A DNA stretch of 64,000 nt from JADGNZ01 sp963715895 (GTDB lineage Bacteria; Acidobacteriota; Thermoanaerobaculia; Gp7-AA8): positions 3,782,001-3,846,000 of the forward strand of contig OY970284.1 of assembly GCA_963715895.1 (NCBI GenBank). The letters run 5' to 3'. Positions 8,941 to 17,583 of the stretch are shown here, piece by piece (position 1 is the first letter of the stretch; each line of letters begins with the position of its first letter). The notes beneath the pieces were generated by a model. The model did no database searches, was not told the DNA's origin, and saw nothing but the letters and a program-made list of their open reading frames with translations. A program made the position numbers and the translations under genes.

Positions 8941-9944
8941 TCCGTTTCGCCAATCCGCTCTGGCTGCTACTGATCCTCGCTCTCATCGGCCGGATCGCCC
9001 TGCTCATCCGCGATCGCCGTCATCGCTACGGGGCGTTTGCGATCTCATCGATGTCCCTGGTCACGCCGAGGAGTAGCGTGCGCGCGCAATTTGCCGGACT
9101 CCCGTTCCTGCTCGAATCGATCGCCGCCGTGGCGATGATCGTGGCGCTGGCGAGACCGCAGCGGGTGACGCGGATGGCCACGAACGACCGCTTCGGCATC
9201 GACATCGTCGTGGCGCTCGACGCGTCGGGGAGCATGGCCGCGGAGGACTTCAAGCCGCGCAATCGGTTCGGCGTGGCCAAGGAGTTGATCGGCGACTTCA
9301 TCGCGCGCCGGCAGGACGACCGCATCGGCATCGTCACCTTCGGCGTGCGCGCCGCCACGCGCGTGCCGATCACGTACGACCGCGACATTGCCGCTGCCAT
9401 TCTGGAGCGCGCGCAGGTCGGCGAGAACGGCGATGGCACCGCCATCGGTCACGCCATCGCCACGGCCGTCAACCGGCTGCGGACGTCGAAGACGCGCAGC
9501 CGGATCATCATCCTGGTCACAGACGGGGTGAACAACGCCGGCTCGATCGATCCGTTGGCCGCGGCGCAGCTGGCCGCGCGCTACGGCATCAAGATCTACA
9601 CGATCGGGGTTGGCAGCCGCGGGCCGGTACCGATCCCGATGAAACGCCAGGATCCCTTCACCGGGGAGATCGTGACGACCTATCAGCTGGTGCGCGCCGA
9701 CCTCGATGAAGAGGCGCTGGCCGCGATCGCCAAGGCCACGAACGGCGAGTACTTCCGCGCCACCGACGCGCGGACGATGGGGGAGGTGCTCGACCGCATC
9801 GATCATCTCGAAAAGACGCGCCTGACCGCGCCGAAGAGCGAGCGCATCGAGGAGCTGTACGGCCTGCCGCTCGCCGCCGGCGTGGCCATGTTCGCGCTGG
9901 CGCTGTTGTCGGGAGAGACGGTGTGGCAGAAGGTGGCGGCGTAA
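8937..9944 (+). CDS. VWA-domain membrane protein BatA-like
   Basis: 335 residues: two N-terminal membrane helices, a von Willebrand A domain with the complete metal site (DASGSM; the conserved Thr and Asp follow in VTDGVNNAG), and a C-terminal membrane helix. Such proteins bind partners through the metal site at the membrane. ATG 8937 overlaps the previous stop; its own stop overlaps the next start (TAATG). Confidence 0.92.
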   Translation: MIRFANPLWLLLILALIGRIALLIRDRRHRYGAFAISSMSLVTPRSSVRAQFAGLPFLLESIAAVAMIVALARPQRVTRMATNDRFGIDIVVALDASGSMAAEDFKPRNRFGVAKELIGDFIARRQDDRIGIVTFGVRAATRVPITYDRDIAAAILERAQVGENGDGTAIGHAIATAVNRLRTSKTRSRIIILVTDGVNNAGSIDPLAAAQLAARYGIKIYTIGVGSRGPVPIPMKRQDPFTGEIVTTYQLVRADLDEEALAAIAKATNGEYFRATDARTMGEVLDRIDHLEKTRLTAPKSERIEELYGLPLAAGVAMFALALLSGETVWQKVAA

Positions 9945-10897
9945 TGGCCTTCCGCGCTCCGCAGCTTCTGTGGTTTGCGCTGCTCATCCCGCTTGGGCTC
10001 ATCTTTTTCGTTGCGCGCGAGCGGCGGCGCGTGCGCATCGCCCGTCGCTTCGTTTCGGAGCGCCTGCGTGGAGTGGCTAATCCATTGCGCGCCATCCGCC
10101 CCTGGTTGGTGGCTCTCGCTCTCCTCGGCTGCGTGGTGGCGTTGGCGGGGCCGGAGGCGGGGTTCCGGGTCGTTCCGATCGAGCAGCGGGAGTCGAACCG
10201 CGTCATCGTCGTCGATGTGTCGCTGAGCATGGATGCGCGTGACGTCGGTACTTCGCGGCTGGAGGCGGCCAAGGCCATCGCCAAACGGATCATCGAGGCG
10301 CAGTCGGGGCGCGTGGGGCTGGTCATCTTCGAGTCGGCGGCCGAGGTGGTTTCGCCGCTGACGAGCGACGGCGATGCGGTGGAAGCGCTTCTCGATTCCA
10401 TTCAGGCAGGGGAGGTATCGAACCCCGGTTCCGATCTTTCGGCGGCTCTGAACGCCGCGTTGCGTCTCGCCGGCGGCGACGCCGCGCAGCGAGGCGACGT
10501 CGTGCTCATCAGCGACGGCGAGGACCAGAGCTCGCGGCTCGACGACACGATCGAGAAATTGGTACAGCACGGGGTTCCCGTGTCGACGATCCTCGTCGGT
10601 ACGGCTGGCGGGAGCACGATCCCACGCGCCGAGGGGGGAGGCGTGTTGCTCGACGACAACGGCCAGGTGGTGACGACCTATGCGCATCCCGAGGCGTTGC
10701 AGAAGATCGCGCGGGCAACCGGGGGGACGTTCTATGCGAATCCGTTCGGCGAGCATGCCCTCGACTCGCTGGCGGCAACGGGGGGGACGTTGAAACAGAA
10801 GAACGTGCGGGTTCCGATCGAGCGGTATCAATGGCCGTTGGCGTTTGCGTGTGTAGCGTTATTTCTCGGATCGTTGGCGAATCGAGGTGCGGAGTGA
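9944..10897 (+). CDS. VWA-domain membrane protein BatB-like
   Basis: 317 residues with the same layout as its neighbour: N-terminal helices (LLWFALLIPLGLIFFV), VWA metal site DVSLSM, ISDGED block, C-terminal helix. Starts by a 1-bp overlap with BatA. A tandem VWA pair is characteristic of Bat operons. Confidence 0.92.
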   Translation: MAFRAPQLLWFALLIPLGLIFFVARERRRVRIARRFVSERLRGVANPLRAIRPWLVALALLGCVVALAGPEAGFRVVPIEQRESNRVIVVDVSLSMDARDVGTSRLEAAKAIAKRIIEAQSGRVGLVIFESAAEVVSPLTSDGDAVEALLDSIQAGEVSNPGSDLSAALNAALRLAGGDAAQRGDVVLISDGEDQSSRLDDTIEKLVQHGVPVSTILVGTAGGSTIPRAEGGGVLLDDNGQVVTTYAHPEALQKIARATGGTFYANPFGEHALDSLAATGGTLKQKNVRVPIERYQWPLAFACVALFLGSLANRGAE

Positions 10898-10920
10898 GTG
10901 CGGGAGTCTGCCAAGCTCCG

Positions 10921-11003
10921 GCACAGACAAGAGTGTCTGTGCCACACTGGCACTGCTCCTGGCTGAGGCGGGAGCAATGTGGCACAGACACTCTTGTCTG
11001 TGC
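10921..11003. repeat. Double-hairpin inverted repeat (ACAGACA family)
   Basis: Two 26-nt arms (10921-10946 and 10978-11003) are exact reverse complements. Each arm itself contains a 9-bp hairpin GCACAGACA/TGTCTGTGC with loop AGAG. The centre holds a further TGCTCC/GGAGCA stem. It lies between the batB-like stop and the TPR gene, directly upstream of that gene's ribosome site (GGAG at 11004-11007). Confidence 0.92.
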
Positions 11004-11015
11004 GGAGTCGCGCAG

Positions 11016-11651
11016 ATGAAAGTCTTCGCCATTCTTCTCATCGCCGGCCTGCCGTTTATGGCGAACCTCACGCGCGAGACCAACTCGCATGCGGCCACGG
11101 CGCACGGCGTGAAGCAGTTCGCTGAAAAAAAGTACGCCGAGGCGCAGACGTCGTTCGCCAAATCATCCTCGATCGCTTCAACGCCGGCGCGCTCGTTCAA
11201 CCTCGGAACAGCGCAGATAGCGGCGGGTAATCGTGAGGCGGGATCAGCGACCATCGCAAAGGCGCTGGCCGATCCCTCCCTTCGTGCGGATGCCCTTTTC
11301 AACCGAGGCAACAGCGCCCTGGCGGCCAATGCGTTCGATTACGCCATCCGCGACTACAGCCAGACCCTGCGGCTGCGTCCCACGGATGCCGGGGCGAAAC
11401 GCAATCTCGAGATTGCCCTCAGACGCAAAGAGGCCATGCACAAACAGCAGGGCGGCGGAAACGGCTCGCAGCAGAACAGCGGTCCGCAGCCGCAGCAGAA
11501 ACCGCAGCCTTCACCGCAGCAGGGTGGTCAGCAGCAACCGAAGAGCGATCCGAATGTCGAGGGATTGCTGCGGTCGGTGCAGCAGCAGGAACAGGAAGAG
11601 CTGCAGCGGATGCATAAACCGTCGCGAGAGAAACTGCATGTGGGGTGGTGA
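11016..11651 (+). CDS. TPR protein, BatC/BatE-like
   Basis: 211 residues: N-terminal hydrophobic segment (KVFAILLIAGLPFMA), TPR helices (about 30-140), then a Gln/Pro/Gly-rich linker. ATG 11016 has GGAG 8 nt upstream; the longer open frame is repeat sequence. TPR partners in Bat operons are thought to scaffold the VWA complex. The end overlaps the possible start of the BatD-like gene. Confidence 0.85.
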   Translation: MKVFAILLIAGLPFMANLTRETNSHAATAHGVKQFAEKKYAEAQTSFAKSSSIASTPARSFNLGTAQIAAGNREAGSATIAKALADPSLRADALFNRGNSALAANAFDYAIRDYSQTLRLRPTDAGAKRNLEIALRRKEAMHKQQGGGNGSQQNSGPQPQQKPQPSPQQGGQQQPKSDPNVEGLLRSVQQQEQEELQRMHKPSREKLHVGW

Positions 11652-13326
11652 AGGCGTTCGAAAGGCTTCAAGGGCAATGTTGAATGTTGAATGTTCAATG
11701 TTGAATGTCGAATGGGAAAGGCGCGAGCGGCGCACACCCCCTCATTCAACATTGAACATTGAACATTCAACATTCAACATTCTGCTTTTGCTTCTCTTCT
11801 TCGCCCTGCCGCTCTCTGCAAGCGATCTCCAGGTCGACAAGCGCACTCTCTCCATCGATGACACGCTAACCATTATCATCACTCTCACCGATCCCTTCGC
11901 CTCGATCGACAATCTCCAACTTCCTATGCAGAACCTGATCGTCGACGGCTCGCCGTCGGTCTCGTCGGAGTTCTCCTGGACCAACGGCAACTCGTCGCGA
12001 CGGAAGATCCTTCGCTACAACGCGCATCCGGCGGGGCCGGGGCCGGCGCTGATCGGACCGGTCACATTGCACGGCAGCGGAGGACAGGTGGAGACGCTGG
12101 CGCCGGTCTCGATTCAGGTGCTGCCCGATCTTGCCGCCGGCAGCAACGACCCGGTGCGTATCCTTCACGAGTTGCTGGCCACCAATCGCGATCCGATCTT
12201 CCTCGTGGCCGAGGCGGACAGGACGAGTGTCTTCGCCGGCGAACAGATCATCGTCACATGGACGCTCTACACCGCCGCCAACGTGCAGGAGGAAGGCATC
12301 GGAGAGCTGCCGAAGCTGGCGGAGTTCTGGGTGGAGGAGCTCGACGTGCGCGGGATGGTGGCGCAGCAGGTCTTCGTCGGCGGCGTGGCCATGCAGAAGC
12401 TCATCGTTCGGCGCGCGGCTCTCTTTCCGCTGCATAGCGGCACGCTGACGGTCGAGCCGATGTCGGTGGAAGCACAGATCATGAAGCGTCTCGATACCGG
12501 CAGTCCTTTCGGCCTCTTCGAGGGGACGGTCGTCGACCTCCGCCGCCGCTCGTCCGCCATTGCCATCGAGGCGCGGCCGATCCCGGCCGGACCTCCGGTG
12601 GCCGCTGTCGGCGACGTCTCGCTGCAGTGTCAGACGCCGGTGCAGAAGAACGGAGGACCGGTGTCGATCGATGTGGCCATGACCGGTGCCGCGAATCTTC
12701 GCGCCGCCCCTCCGCCGGCATTCGCGGTTCCCCTCGAAGGAAGCATGCAGATCAATGAGGGGGGCGTCACTGTCGACCGGCATCAGGAAGCGGTGATGAC
12801 CCGCCGCTGGCGCTATCTCATCTTTCCCGCGAATGCGGGGATGTTCGTCATCCCGCCGCTGGCGACGGCTGTCCTTACGCCCGCGGGCATGCGGCGCGAG
12901 CTGCGTTGCGAGCAGCGCGCACTGATCGTCGAGGCGGCCGATGCCACCACGGCGCAGCCGCATGTTCTCCCGACAGCATCCGACGCCCGATTCGATACCA
13001 TCCGCCGGATGCTGCCGGTGATCGGCATCGCCGCAGGTCTGCTCGTCGTGCTGGCCCTGGTCTGGCCGCGGTTCGCGCGTGCCTCCCTCATCCGCCGTGA
13101 CACGCGCGCCCTGGTGCGGGAGACTCCTGCCGCGACGCGCGCTGCCGTAGATGAGTGGCTGTCTGCGCGGGGTGCCAATCCTGCCACCCTTCTGCGCGAG
13201 ACCTCGGAGCGCGGCGATGCCTATCGCGCACTTCGCTCTCTCCTCGATGCCGCCGAGCGCGACCGTTTGGTGGCTGAAAGGGATGAGATCCGCGGCAGAG
13301 TTCGCGACCTAGTAAGGAGCCTGTGA
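11638..13326 (+). CDS. BatD-like protein (oxygen tolerance family)
   Basis: A large periplasmic protein with several beta-sandwich domains (from SDLQVDKRTLSIDDTLTI), a C-terminal membrane helix (LPVIGIAAGLLVVLALVW) and a short cytoplasmic helical tail. This is the usual BatD plan. The signal-peptide core (LLLLLFFALPLSA) lies immediately after the family A repeat and has no clean ATG of its own. ATG 11638 overlaps the TPR gene by 14 nt; ATGs at 11680 or 11701 lie in the repeat. The start is therefore unresolved and may be supplied by the repeat. Confidence 0.85.
   Translation: MWGGEGVRKASRAMLNVECSMLNVEWERRERRTPPHSTLNIEHSTFNILLLLLFFALPLSASDLQVDKRTLSIDDTLTIIITLTDPFASIDNLQLPMQNLIVDGSPSVSSEFSWTNGNSSRRKILRYNAHPAGPGPALIGPVTLHGSGGQVETLAPVSIQVLPDLAAGSNDPVRILHELLATNRDPIFLVAEADRTSVFAGEQIIVTWTLYTAANVQEEGIGELPKLAEFWVEELDVRGMVAQQVFVGGVAMQKLIVRRAALFPLHSGTLTVEPMSVEAQIMKRLDTGSPFGLFEGTVVDLRRRSSAIAIEARPIPAGPPVAAVGDVSLQCQTPVQKNGGPVSIDVAMTGAANLRAAPPPAFAVPLEGSMQINEGGVTVDRHQEAVMTRRWRYLIFPANAGMFVIPPLATAVLTPAGMRRELRCEQRALIVEAADATTAQPHVLPTASDARFDTIRRMLPVIGIAAGLLVVLALVWPRFARASLIRRDTRALVRETPAATRAAVDEWLSARGANPATLLRETSERGDAYRALRSLLDAAERDRLVAERDEIRGRVRDLVRSL
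11676..11781. repeat. Heptamer inverted repeat, family A copy 3
   Basis: Left arm 11676-11714, right arm 11743-11781, ~28-nt spacer, same TGTTGAA words as copies 1 and 2. The BatD-like frame is open through the whole element, giving the peptide words LNVE and STFNI. Confidence 0.9.
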
Positions 13327-13394
13327 CGCAACCCCTCGGCAGCGCGGACGTATGTCACAATCGCCAAAACGTCGAAACAGAATCAGGAGGATTC

Positions 13395-14156
13395 ATGTCC
13401 AGGAAAACATTGCTGTCGCTTTGCGCCGTTGCCTTTCTCACGGTGTCCGCCTTCGGCCAGACCGCCGACGAGATCCTCGAGAAGAACCTCAAGGCCATGG
13501 GCGGTAAGGAGAAGATCACTGCGCTGCAGTCGATGCGCCTTACCGGCACGATGAAGATGGGCCCGATGGAGGCGCCGGTCACGATCACCAAGATGCGCCC
13601 ATCCAACTCGCGCATGGATTTCACGATCCAGGGCATGACCGGAACGCAGGCCTTCGACGGCACGACCGGATGGTCGCTGATGCCGTTCACGGGCAACAAA
13701 GACCCGCAGAAAATGGCCGAGGTGGAGGTCAAGGATCTTCGCGCCGACGCGGATTTCGATGGGCCGACATTCGACTACAAGGCCAAGGGGAACAAGGTCG
13801 AGTTCGTCGGCAAGGAAGATGTCGAGGGGACGCCGGCCTACAAGCTGCACGTCACCACCAAGGACGGCAAGGAGTCGAATGACTACTTCGATGCCGAGAC
13901 CTACCTCATGATCCGTTCCGACGGGGTCCGGAACATCCAGGGACAGGACCTGGAGGTCGTGACGACGTACAGCGACTACAAGACCGTCGAGGGCATCACC
14001 ATCGCCCACTCCATGGAGAACCACGTCAAGGGCAAGGAGAGCATGGGCGGACAGGTCCTCAACATCACCAAGATCGATCTGAACCCGAAGATCGATAAGG
14101 CGATCTTCGCCATGCCCGCTGCCGCGCCGAAGCCGGAAGAGAAGAAGGCGCAGTAG
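13395..14156 (+). CDS. Exported LolA/LolB-like protein
   Basis: 253 residues with a signal peptide (KTLLSLCAVAFLTVSAFGQ) and a single domain resembling the outer-membrane lipoprotein-sorting fold (ADEILEKNLKAMGGKEKI, then alternating beta strands). It probably binds a lipid or lipoprotein in the periplasm; ligand unknown. CAGGAGGA (13384-13391) sits 4 nt before ATG 13395. It is separated from the Bat operon by 68 bp. A related C-terminal domain appears in the cytochrome at 29237. Confidence 0.75.
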   Translation: MSRKTLLSLCAVAFLTVSAFGQTADEILEKNLKAMGGKEKITALQSMRLTGTMKMGPMEAPVTITKMRPSNSRMDFTIQGMTGTQAFDGTTGWSLMPFTGNKDPQKMAEVEVKDLRADADFDGPTFDYKAKGNKVEFVGKEDVEGTPAYKLHVTTKDGKESNDYFDAETYLMIRSDGVRNIQGQDLEVVTTYSDYKTVEGITIAHSMENHVKGKESMGGQVLNITKIDLNPKIDKAIFAMPAAAPKPEEKKAQ

Positions 14157-14165
14157 CTTTTCGGA

Positions 14166-14229
14166 GGGAGTCGGGGGTCGGGAGTCGAGATAAAAGCCCG
14201 CGTGCTCCGACCCCCGACTCCCGACTCCC
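14166..14229. repeat. Inverted repeat of GGAGTCGGG words (family D)
   Basis: Left arm 14166-14188, right arm 14205-14229, built from GGGAGTCGG-like words. The right arm ends on the base before the ATG at 14230, leaving no Shine-Dalgarno sequence, so the start codon sits at the foot of a predicted stem. Confidence 0.85.
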
Positions 14230-14772
14230 ATGCCACGTCCCACACTCACGACGGATCGGCTGACCCTGCGCCCGTTCGCGGTAGGCGATGCTCCTGCCGT
14301 GCAGCGCCTTGCCTCGGAACGTGAGATCGCGCGCAACACGCTGCTCATCCCGCATCCGTATCCGGAGGGGGCGGCGGAGGAGTGGATCCTCGGTCACGAC
14401 GACCAATCGAACAATCACATCTTCGCCATCGCCCCGCGCGACGGCGGCGACGTCATGGGAGCGATCGGATTGCACGTCGAGCTCTTTCACCAGCGCGCCG
14501 AGATCGGGTACTGGCTGGGCGTTCCCTATTGGGGCCAGGGCTACGTTCCCGAAGCGGCGAAAGCCGTGGTCGGGTATGCATTCGGTGAGCTCGGCATGAA
14601 CCGCGTCTTCGCCTTCCACTTCACCCGTAATCCAGCCTCGGGACGCGTATTGCAGAAGATCGGAATGCATCGTGAAGGGACGATGCGGCAGCATCTCGTG
14701 AAGTGGGGCGAGCATGTCGACGTCGACTACTATGGAATCATGCGCGAGGAGTGGATGAACCTTTCACGATGA
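14230..14772 (+). CDS. GNAT acetyltransferase, RimJ/RimL-like
   Basis: 180 residues; N-terminal TDRLTLRPF, acetyl-CoA loop GQGYVPEAA and C-terminal NPASGRVLQKIGM are characteristic of the RimJ/RimL branch, which acetylates protein N termini or small amines. Substrate unknown. It overlaps the carbonic anhydrase gene by 4 nt (ATGA). Confidence 0.9.
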   Translation: MPRPTLTTDRLTLRPFAVGDAPAVQRLASEREIARNTLLIPHPYPEGAAEEWILGHDDQSNNHIFAIAPRDGGDVMGAIGLHVELFHQRAEIGYWLGVPYWGQGYVPEAAKAVVGYAFGELGMNRVFAFHFTRNPASGRVLQKIGMHREGTMRQHLVKWGEHVDVDYYGIMREEWMNLSR

Positions 14773-15404
14773 TCACAGCAATTGAAGCTCTGGACCGTCT
14801 TCGCGAGGGAAACCGGAGGTTCGTGTCCAACCAGTCCGAGGCCGGAACGCTCGGAAATCACGGCCACCGTGCGGCGCTGGCCGCGGGACCGGAGCCGCTG
14901 GCGATAGTTCTAGGCTGTTCGGACGCGCGCGTCCCGGCGGAGCTCGTCTTCGACCAGGGCTTCGGAGATCTGTTCGTGATCCGGGTGGCCGGCAATGTCG
15001 TTTCACCGTCGCAGATCGGCAGCATCGAGTTTGCGGCGGGACGTTACGGGACCAGGCTGGTGGTAGTCATGGGCCACTCGCAGTGCGGCGCCGTGATCGC
15101 CACATTCGAGGAGCTGACGGGCCGGGCATCGAGCCACTCGCGAAATCTGCTCTCCATCGTCAACCGCGTAAGGCCGTCGATGGAAACCGTGCTGGCCGCC
15201 GCCGCTGGTGGTGACCTGGATCCCGAGGCGGTGATCGCCGACTCGGTGCGCGCCAACGTCCGCGCATCAGCGAATCATCTGCGGCACGGCTCCGAGGTGC
15301 TGGAGCGGCTGATCCAGGAAGGGACGCTCATGGTCGTCGGCGCCGAGTACTCGCTGGAGACGGGAGTGGTGAGCTTCTTCGATGGGGTGCCGGGAGGAGC
15401 GTAG
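14769..15404 (+). CDS. Beta-carbonic anhydrase
   Basis: Interconverts CO2 and bicarbonate with a zinc site. The zinc ligands are visible: C50 and the D52-R54 dyad (CSDAR), H103 and C106 (HSQCGA). 211 residues is normal. ATG 14769 is chosen because it overlaps the acetyltransferase stop and begins the conserved N-terminal helix; a GTG at 14703 would lie inside that gene. Confidence 0.95.
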   Translation: MITAIEALDRLREGNRRFVSNQSEAGTLGNHGHRAALAAGPEPLAIVLGCSDARVPAELVFDQGFGDLFVIRVAGNVVSPSQIGSIEFAAGRYGTRLVVVMGHSQCGAVIATFEELTGRASSHSRNLLSIVNRVRPSMETVLAAAAGGDLDPEAVIADSVRANVRASANHLRHGSEVLERLIQEGTLMVVGAEYSLETGVVSFFDGVPGGA

Positions 15405-15407
15405 TCC

Positions 15408-16265
15408 CTACCCGATCGCTTCGAACTCCTCTTTCGTCAACTCGATCCCGGCGCCGCCGATGTTCTCCTCGAGATGCTTGACCCGCGAGGTTCCGGGGAT
15501 CGGCAGCATGACCTTCGACCGTTTCAGCAGCCAGGCCAGAGCGATCTGGGCGGGGGTGGCGTGGTGGCGTTTGGCGACCGTCGTGATCGGCCCGCCGTCG
15601 CCGGCGAGCTTGCCTGTCTGCAGCGGGAACCAGGGGATGAAGCCGATGTTCTCGCGGCCGCAGTAGTCGAGAACCTCTTCCCATTCGCGGTCGGCGAGGT
15701 TGTATCGGTTCTGGACCGAGACGACGTCGAAGAATTTGCGGGCTCGCTCGATCTGCTCGACGGTCACCTCGGACAGGCCGGCGTGAAGAATTTTCCCTTC
15801 GCGCTGAAACTCGCGGATGGTCCCGAACTGGTCGTCCTCGGGGACGTCCGGATCGATCCGATGCAGTTGCCAGAGATCGATGCGCTCCAGCCGCAGCCGG
15901 CGCAGGCTTCCTTCGAGCTCCTCCCGCAGCCGCTCCGGACGGCCGTCGACCGGCCACTGATTCGGACCGGTGCGCTCGAGGCCGCCTTTCGTGGCGATGA
16001 TCAGCCCCTTCGGATATGGATGGAGCGCTTCGGCGATCAGCTCTTCGCTGACGTGCGGGCCGTAGGACTCCGCGGTGTCGATGAGATTGACGCCTAGCTC
16101 GACGGCGCGCCGGAGGACGGCCAGCGATTCCTGATGATCCTTCGGTGGACCCCAGACTCCGTTGCCGGTGATGCGCATGGCGCCGAATCCGAGGCGGTGG
16201 ATGGGAAGGTCGCCGCCGAGGAGAAACGTGCCGCTCTTGGCCGCGTTAAGAGTTTCTGTCGTCAT
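15408..16265 (-). CDS. Aldo/keto reductase
   Basis: 285-residue NADPH-dependent oxidoreductase. Catalytic residues are visible: Asp and Tyr in NLIDTAESYG, Lys in ATKGG, His in LWQLHRID. The C-terminal nucleotide-binding block IPGTSRVKHLEEN is present. Converges with the carbonic anhydrase gene 3 bp away. 13 bp after the flavin oxidoreductase gene on the same strand, so the two are probably one operon. Confidence 0.93.
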   Translation of the reverse strand: MTTETLNAAKSGTFLLGGDLPIHRLGFGAMRITGNGVWGPPKDHQESLAVLRRAVELGVNLIDTAESYGPHVSEELIAEALHPYPKGLIIATKGGLERTGPNQWPVDGRPERLREELEGSLRRLRLERIDLWQLHRIDPDVPEDDQFGTIREFQREGKILHAGLSEVTVEQIERARKFFDVVSVQNRYNLADREWEEVLDYCGRENIGFIPWFPLQTGKLAGDGGPITTVAKRHHATPAQIALAWLLKRSKVMLPIPGTSRVKHLEENIGGAGIELTKEEFEAIG

Positions 16266-16278
16266 GGTTGCTCCTGAG

Positions 16279-17340
16279 TTACGCCTTCGCTCTCAAGTAC
16301 TGCTCCGGCCACGGCACGTCGACGCCGAGGGCTCTCGCGGCGTGAAGAGGCCAATAGGGATCACGCAGCAGTTCCCGCGCCAGCAGGACGGCGTCGGCGG
16401 CACCGCTGCTGATGATTTCGTCCGCCTGCTTCGGTTCCGTGATCAGCCCTACCGCGCCGGTGGCAATCCCTGCCTCGGCGCGGATAGCCCGCGCGAACGA
16501 CACCTGATAGCCGGGCCCGAGCTCGACTTTCGCTCCCAGCACGGCGCCACCGCTGGAGCAGTCGATGAGGTCGGCGCCGAGTGTGCCGAGCCGCTTTGCG
16601 AATTCGATCGATTGCGGCAGGTCCCATCCGCCGTCGGCCCAATCGGAGGCGGAAATGCGCACGAAGAGGGCAAGATCATCGGGCCATGCCTGCCGCACGC
16701 GCTCCGCGATCCGGAGCGGAAAGCGCATCCGGTTCTCCAACGGGCCGCCATAGTCGTCCGTACGCTCGTTGCTGAGCGGCGAGAGGAATTCGTGCAGCAG
16801 ATAGCCGTGTGCCATATGCAGCTCGACGACGCGGAATCCGGCGCTGTGAGCGAGCCGCGTCGATCGGACGAATTGCTCGACGATGCCGTCGATCTCCTCA
16901 ACCGACAACTCGTGCGGAATGAGATCGCCCTCGCGAAACGGAAGCGGGCTGGGCGCGACGGGCGTCCATGAGCTTGGGCCGTCGCGGATGACCTTTCCGC
17001 CGCGCCATGGGACGTCGGTCGATGCCTTGCGTCCGGCATGGGCGAGCTGAATGCCGCAGACCGCGCCGTGCGCCTCGACGAACCCGGCAATCCGGCGGAA
17101 GGCGGCCGCATGCTCTTCGGACCAGAAACCGCTGTCCCAGGCAGTGATGCGGCCGGCAGGGGAGACACCGCTGGCCTCGACCATGACCAGGCCGGCACCG
17201 CCCACCGCGCGGCTGCCGAGATGGACAAAATGCCAGTCGTTCGGCATCCCGTCGTCGCTCGAGTACTGGCACATCGGCGAGACGAAGATACGGTTGCGGA
17301 ATGTGACGCCGCGGATCGAGTATTTATCGAAGAGGTGCAT
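16279..17340 (-). CDS. NADH:flavin oxidoreductase (old yellow enzyme, YqjM-like)
   Basis: 353-residue FMN-dependent ene-reductase. It has the YqjM-like start (MHLFDKYSIRGVTFRNR), the HAGRK block, active-site region HMAHGYLLHEFLSPLSN and NERTDDYGG. ATG 17340 is taken; the frame continues upstream to 17535 but only through family B repeat sequence. Probably reduces activated double bonds; natural substrate unknown. Confidence 0.93.
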   Translation of the reverse strand: MHLFDKYSIRGVTFRNRIFVSPMCQYSSDDGMPNDWHFVHLGSRAVGGAGLVMVEASGVSPAGRITAWDSGFWSEEHAAAFRRIAGFVEAHGAVCGIQLAHAGRKASTDVPWRGGKVIRDGPSSWTPVAPSPLPFREGDLIPHELSVEEIDGIVEQFVRSTRLAHSAGFRVVELHMAHGYLLHEFLSPLSNERTDDYGGPLENRMRFPLRIAERVRQAWPDDLALFVRISASDWADGGWDLPQSIEFAKRLGTLGADLIDCSSGGAVLGAKVELGPGYQVSFARAIRAEAGIATGAVGLITEPKQADEIISSGAADAVLLARELLRDPYWPLHAARALGVDVPWPEQYLRAKA

Positions 17341-17357
17341 GGGATGCGGCTTCGCCG

Positions 17358-17475
17358 CGTTATCGGTTATCGGTCGTCGGTTATCGGCACTCCGAAGTCC
17401 AGACGCGAGAACAGCGCCAACAGCCGAGTCCGCTCGTTGACCACCGAGAACCGAAAACCGACAACCGATAACGCG
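17358..17475. repeat. Inverted repeat, family B copy 1
   Basis: Left arm (about 17358-17389) is CGGTTATCGGT-type words, right arm (about 17443-17474) is ACCGACAACCGATAACG. The left end carries GCGGCTTCGCCGC. It lies between the old-yellow-enzyme gene and the next gene. Other copies: 23061-23190, 23931-24012, 30378-30440. Confidence 0.85.
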
Positions 17476-17583
17476 ACGAGGCCGCAGTATATGAGACGTT
17501 TTGCAGTGCCCATTCGTATACCGTTCGGCTACCATGCCGGAAGCCGCGAGCTCGCGGTGCGATCAAACAAAGGAGATCTGTTC

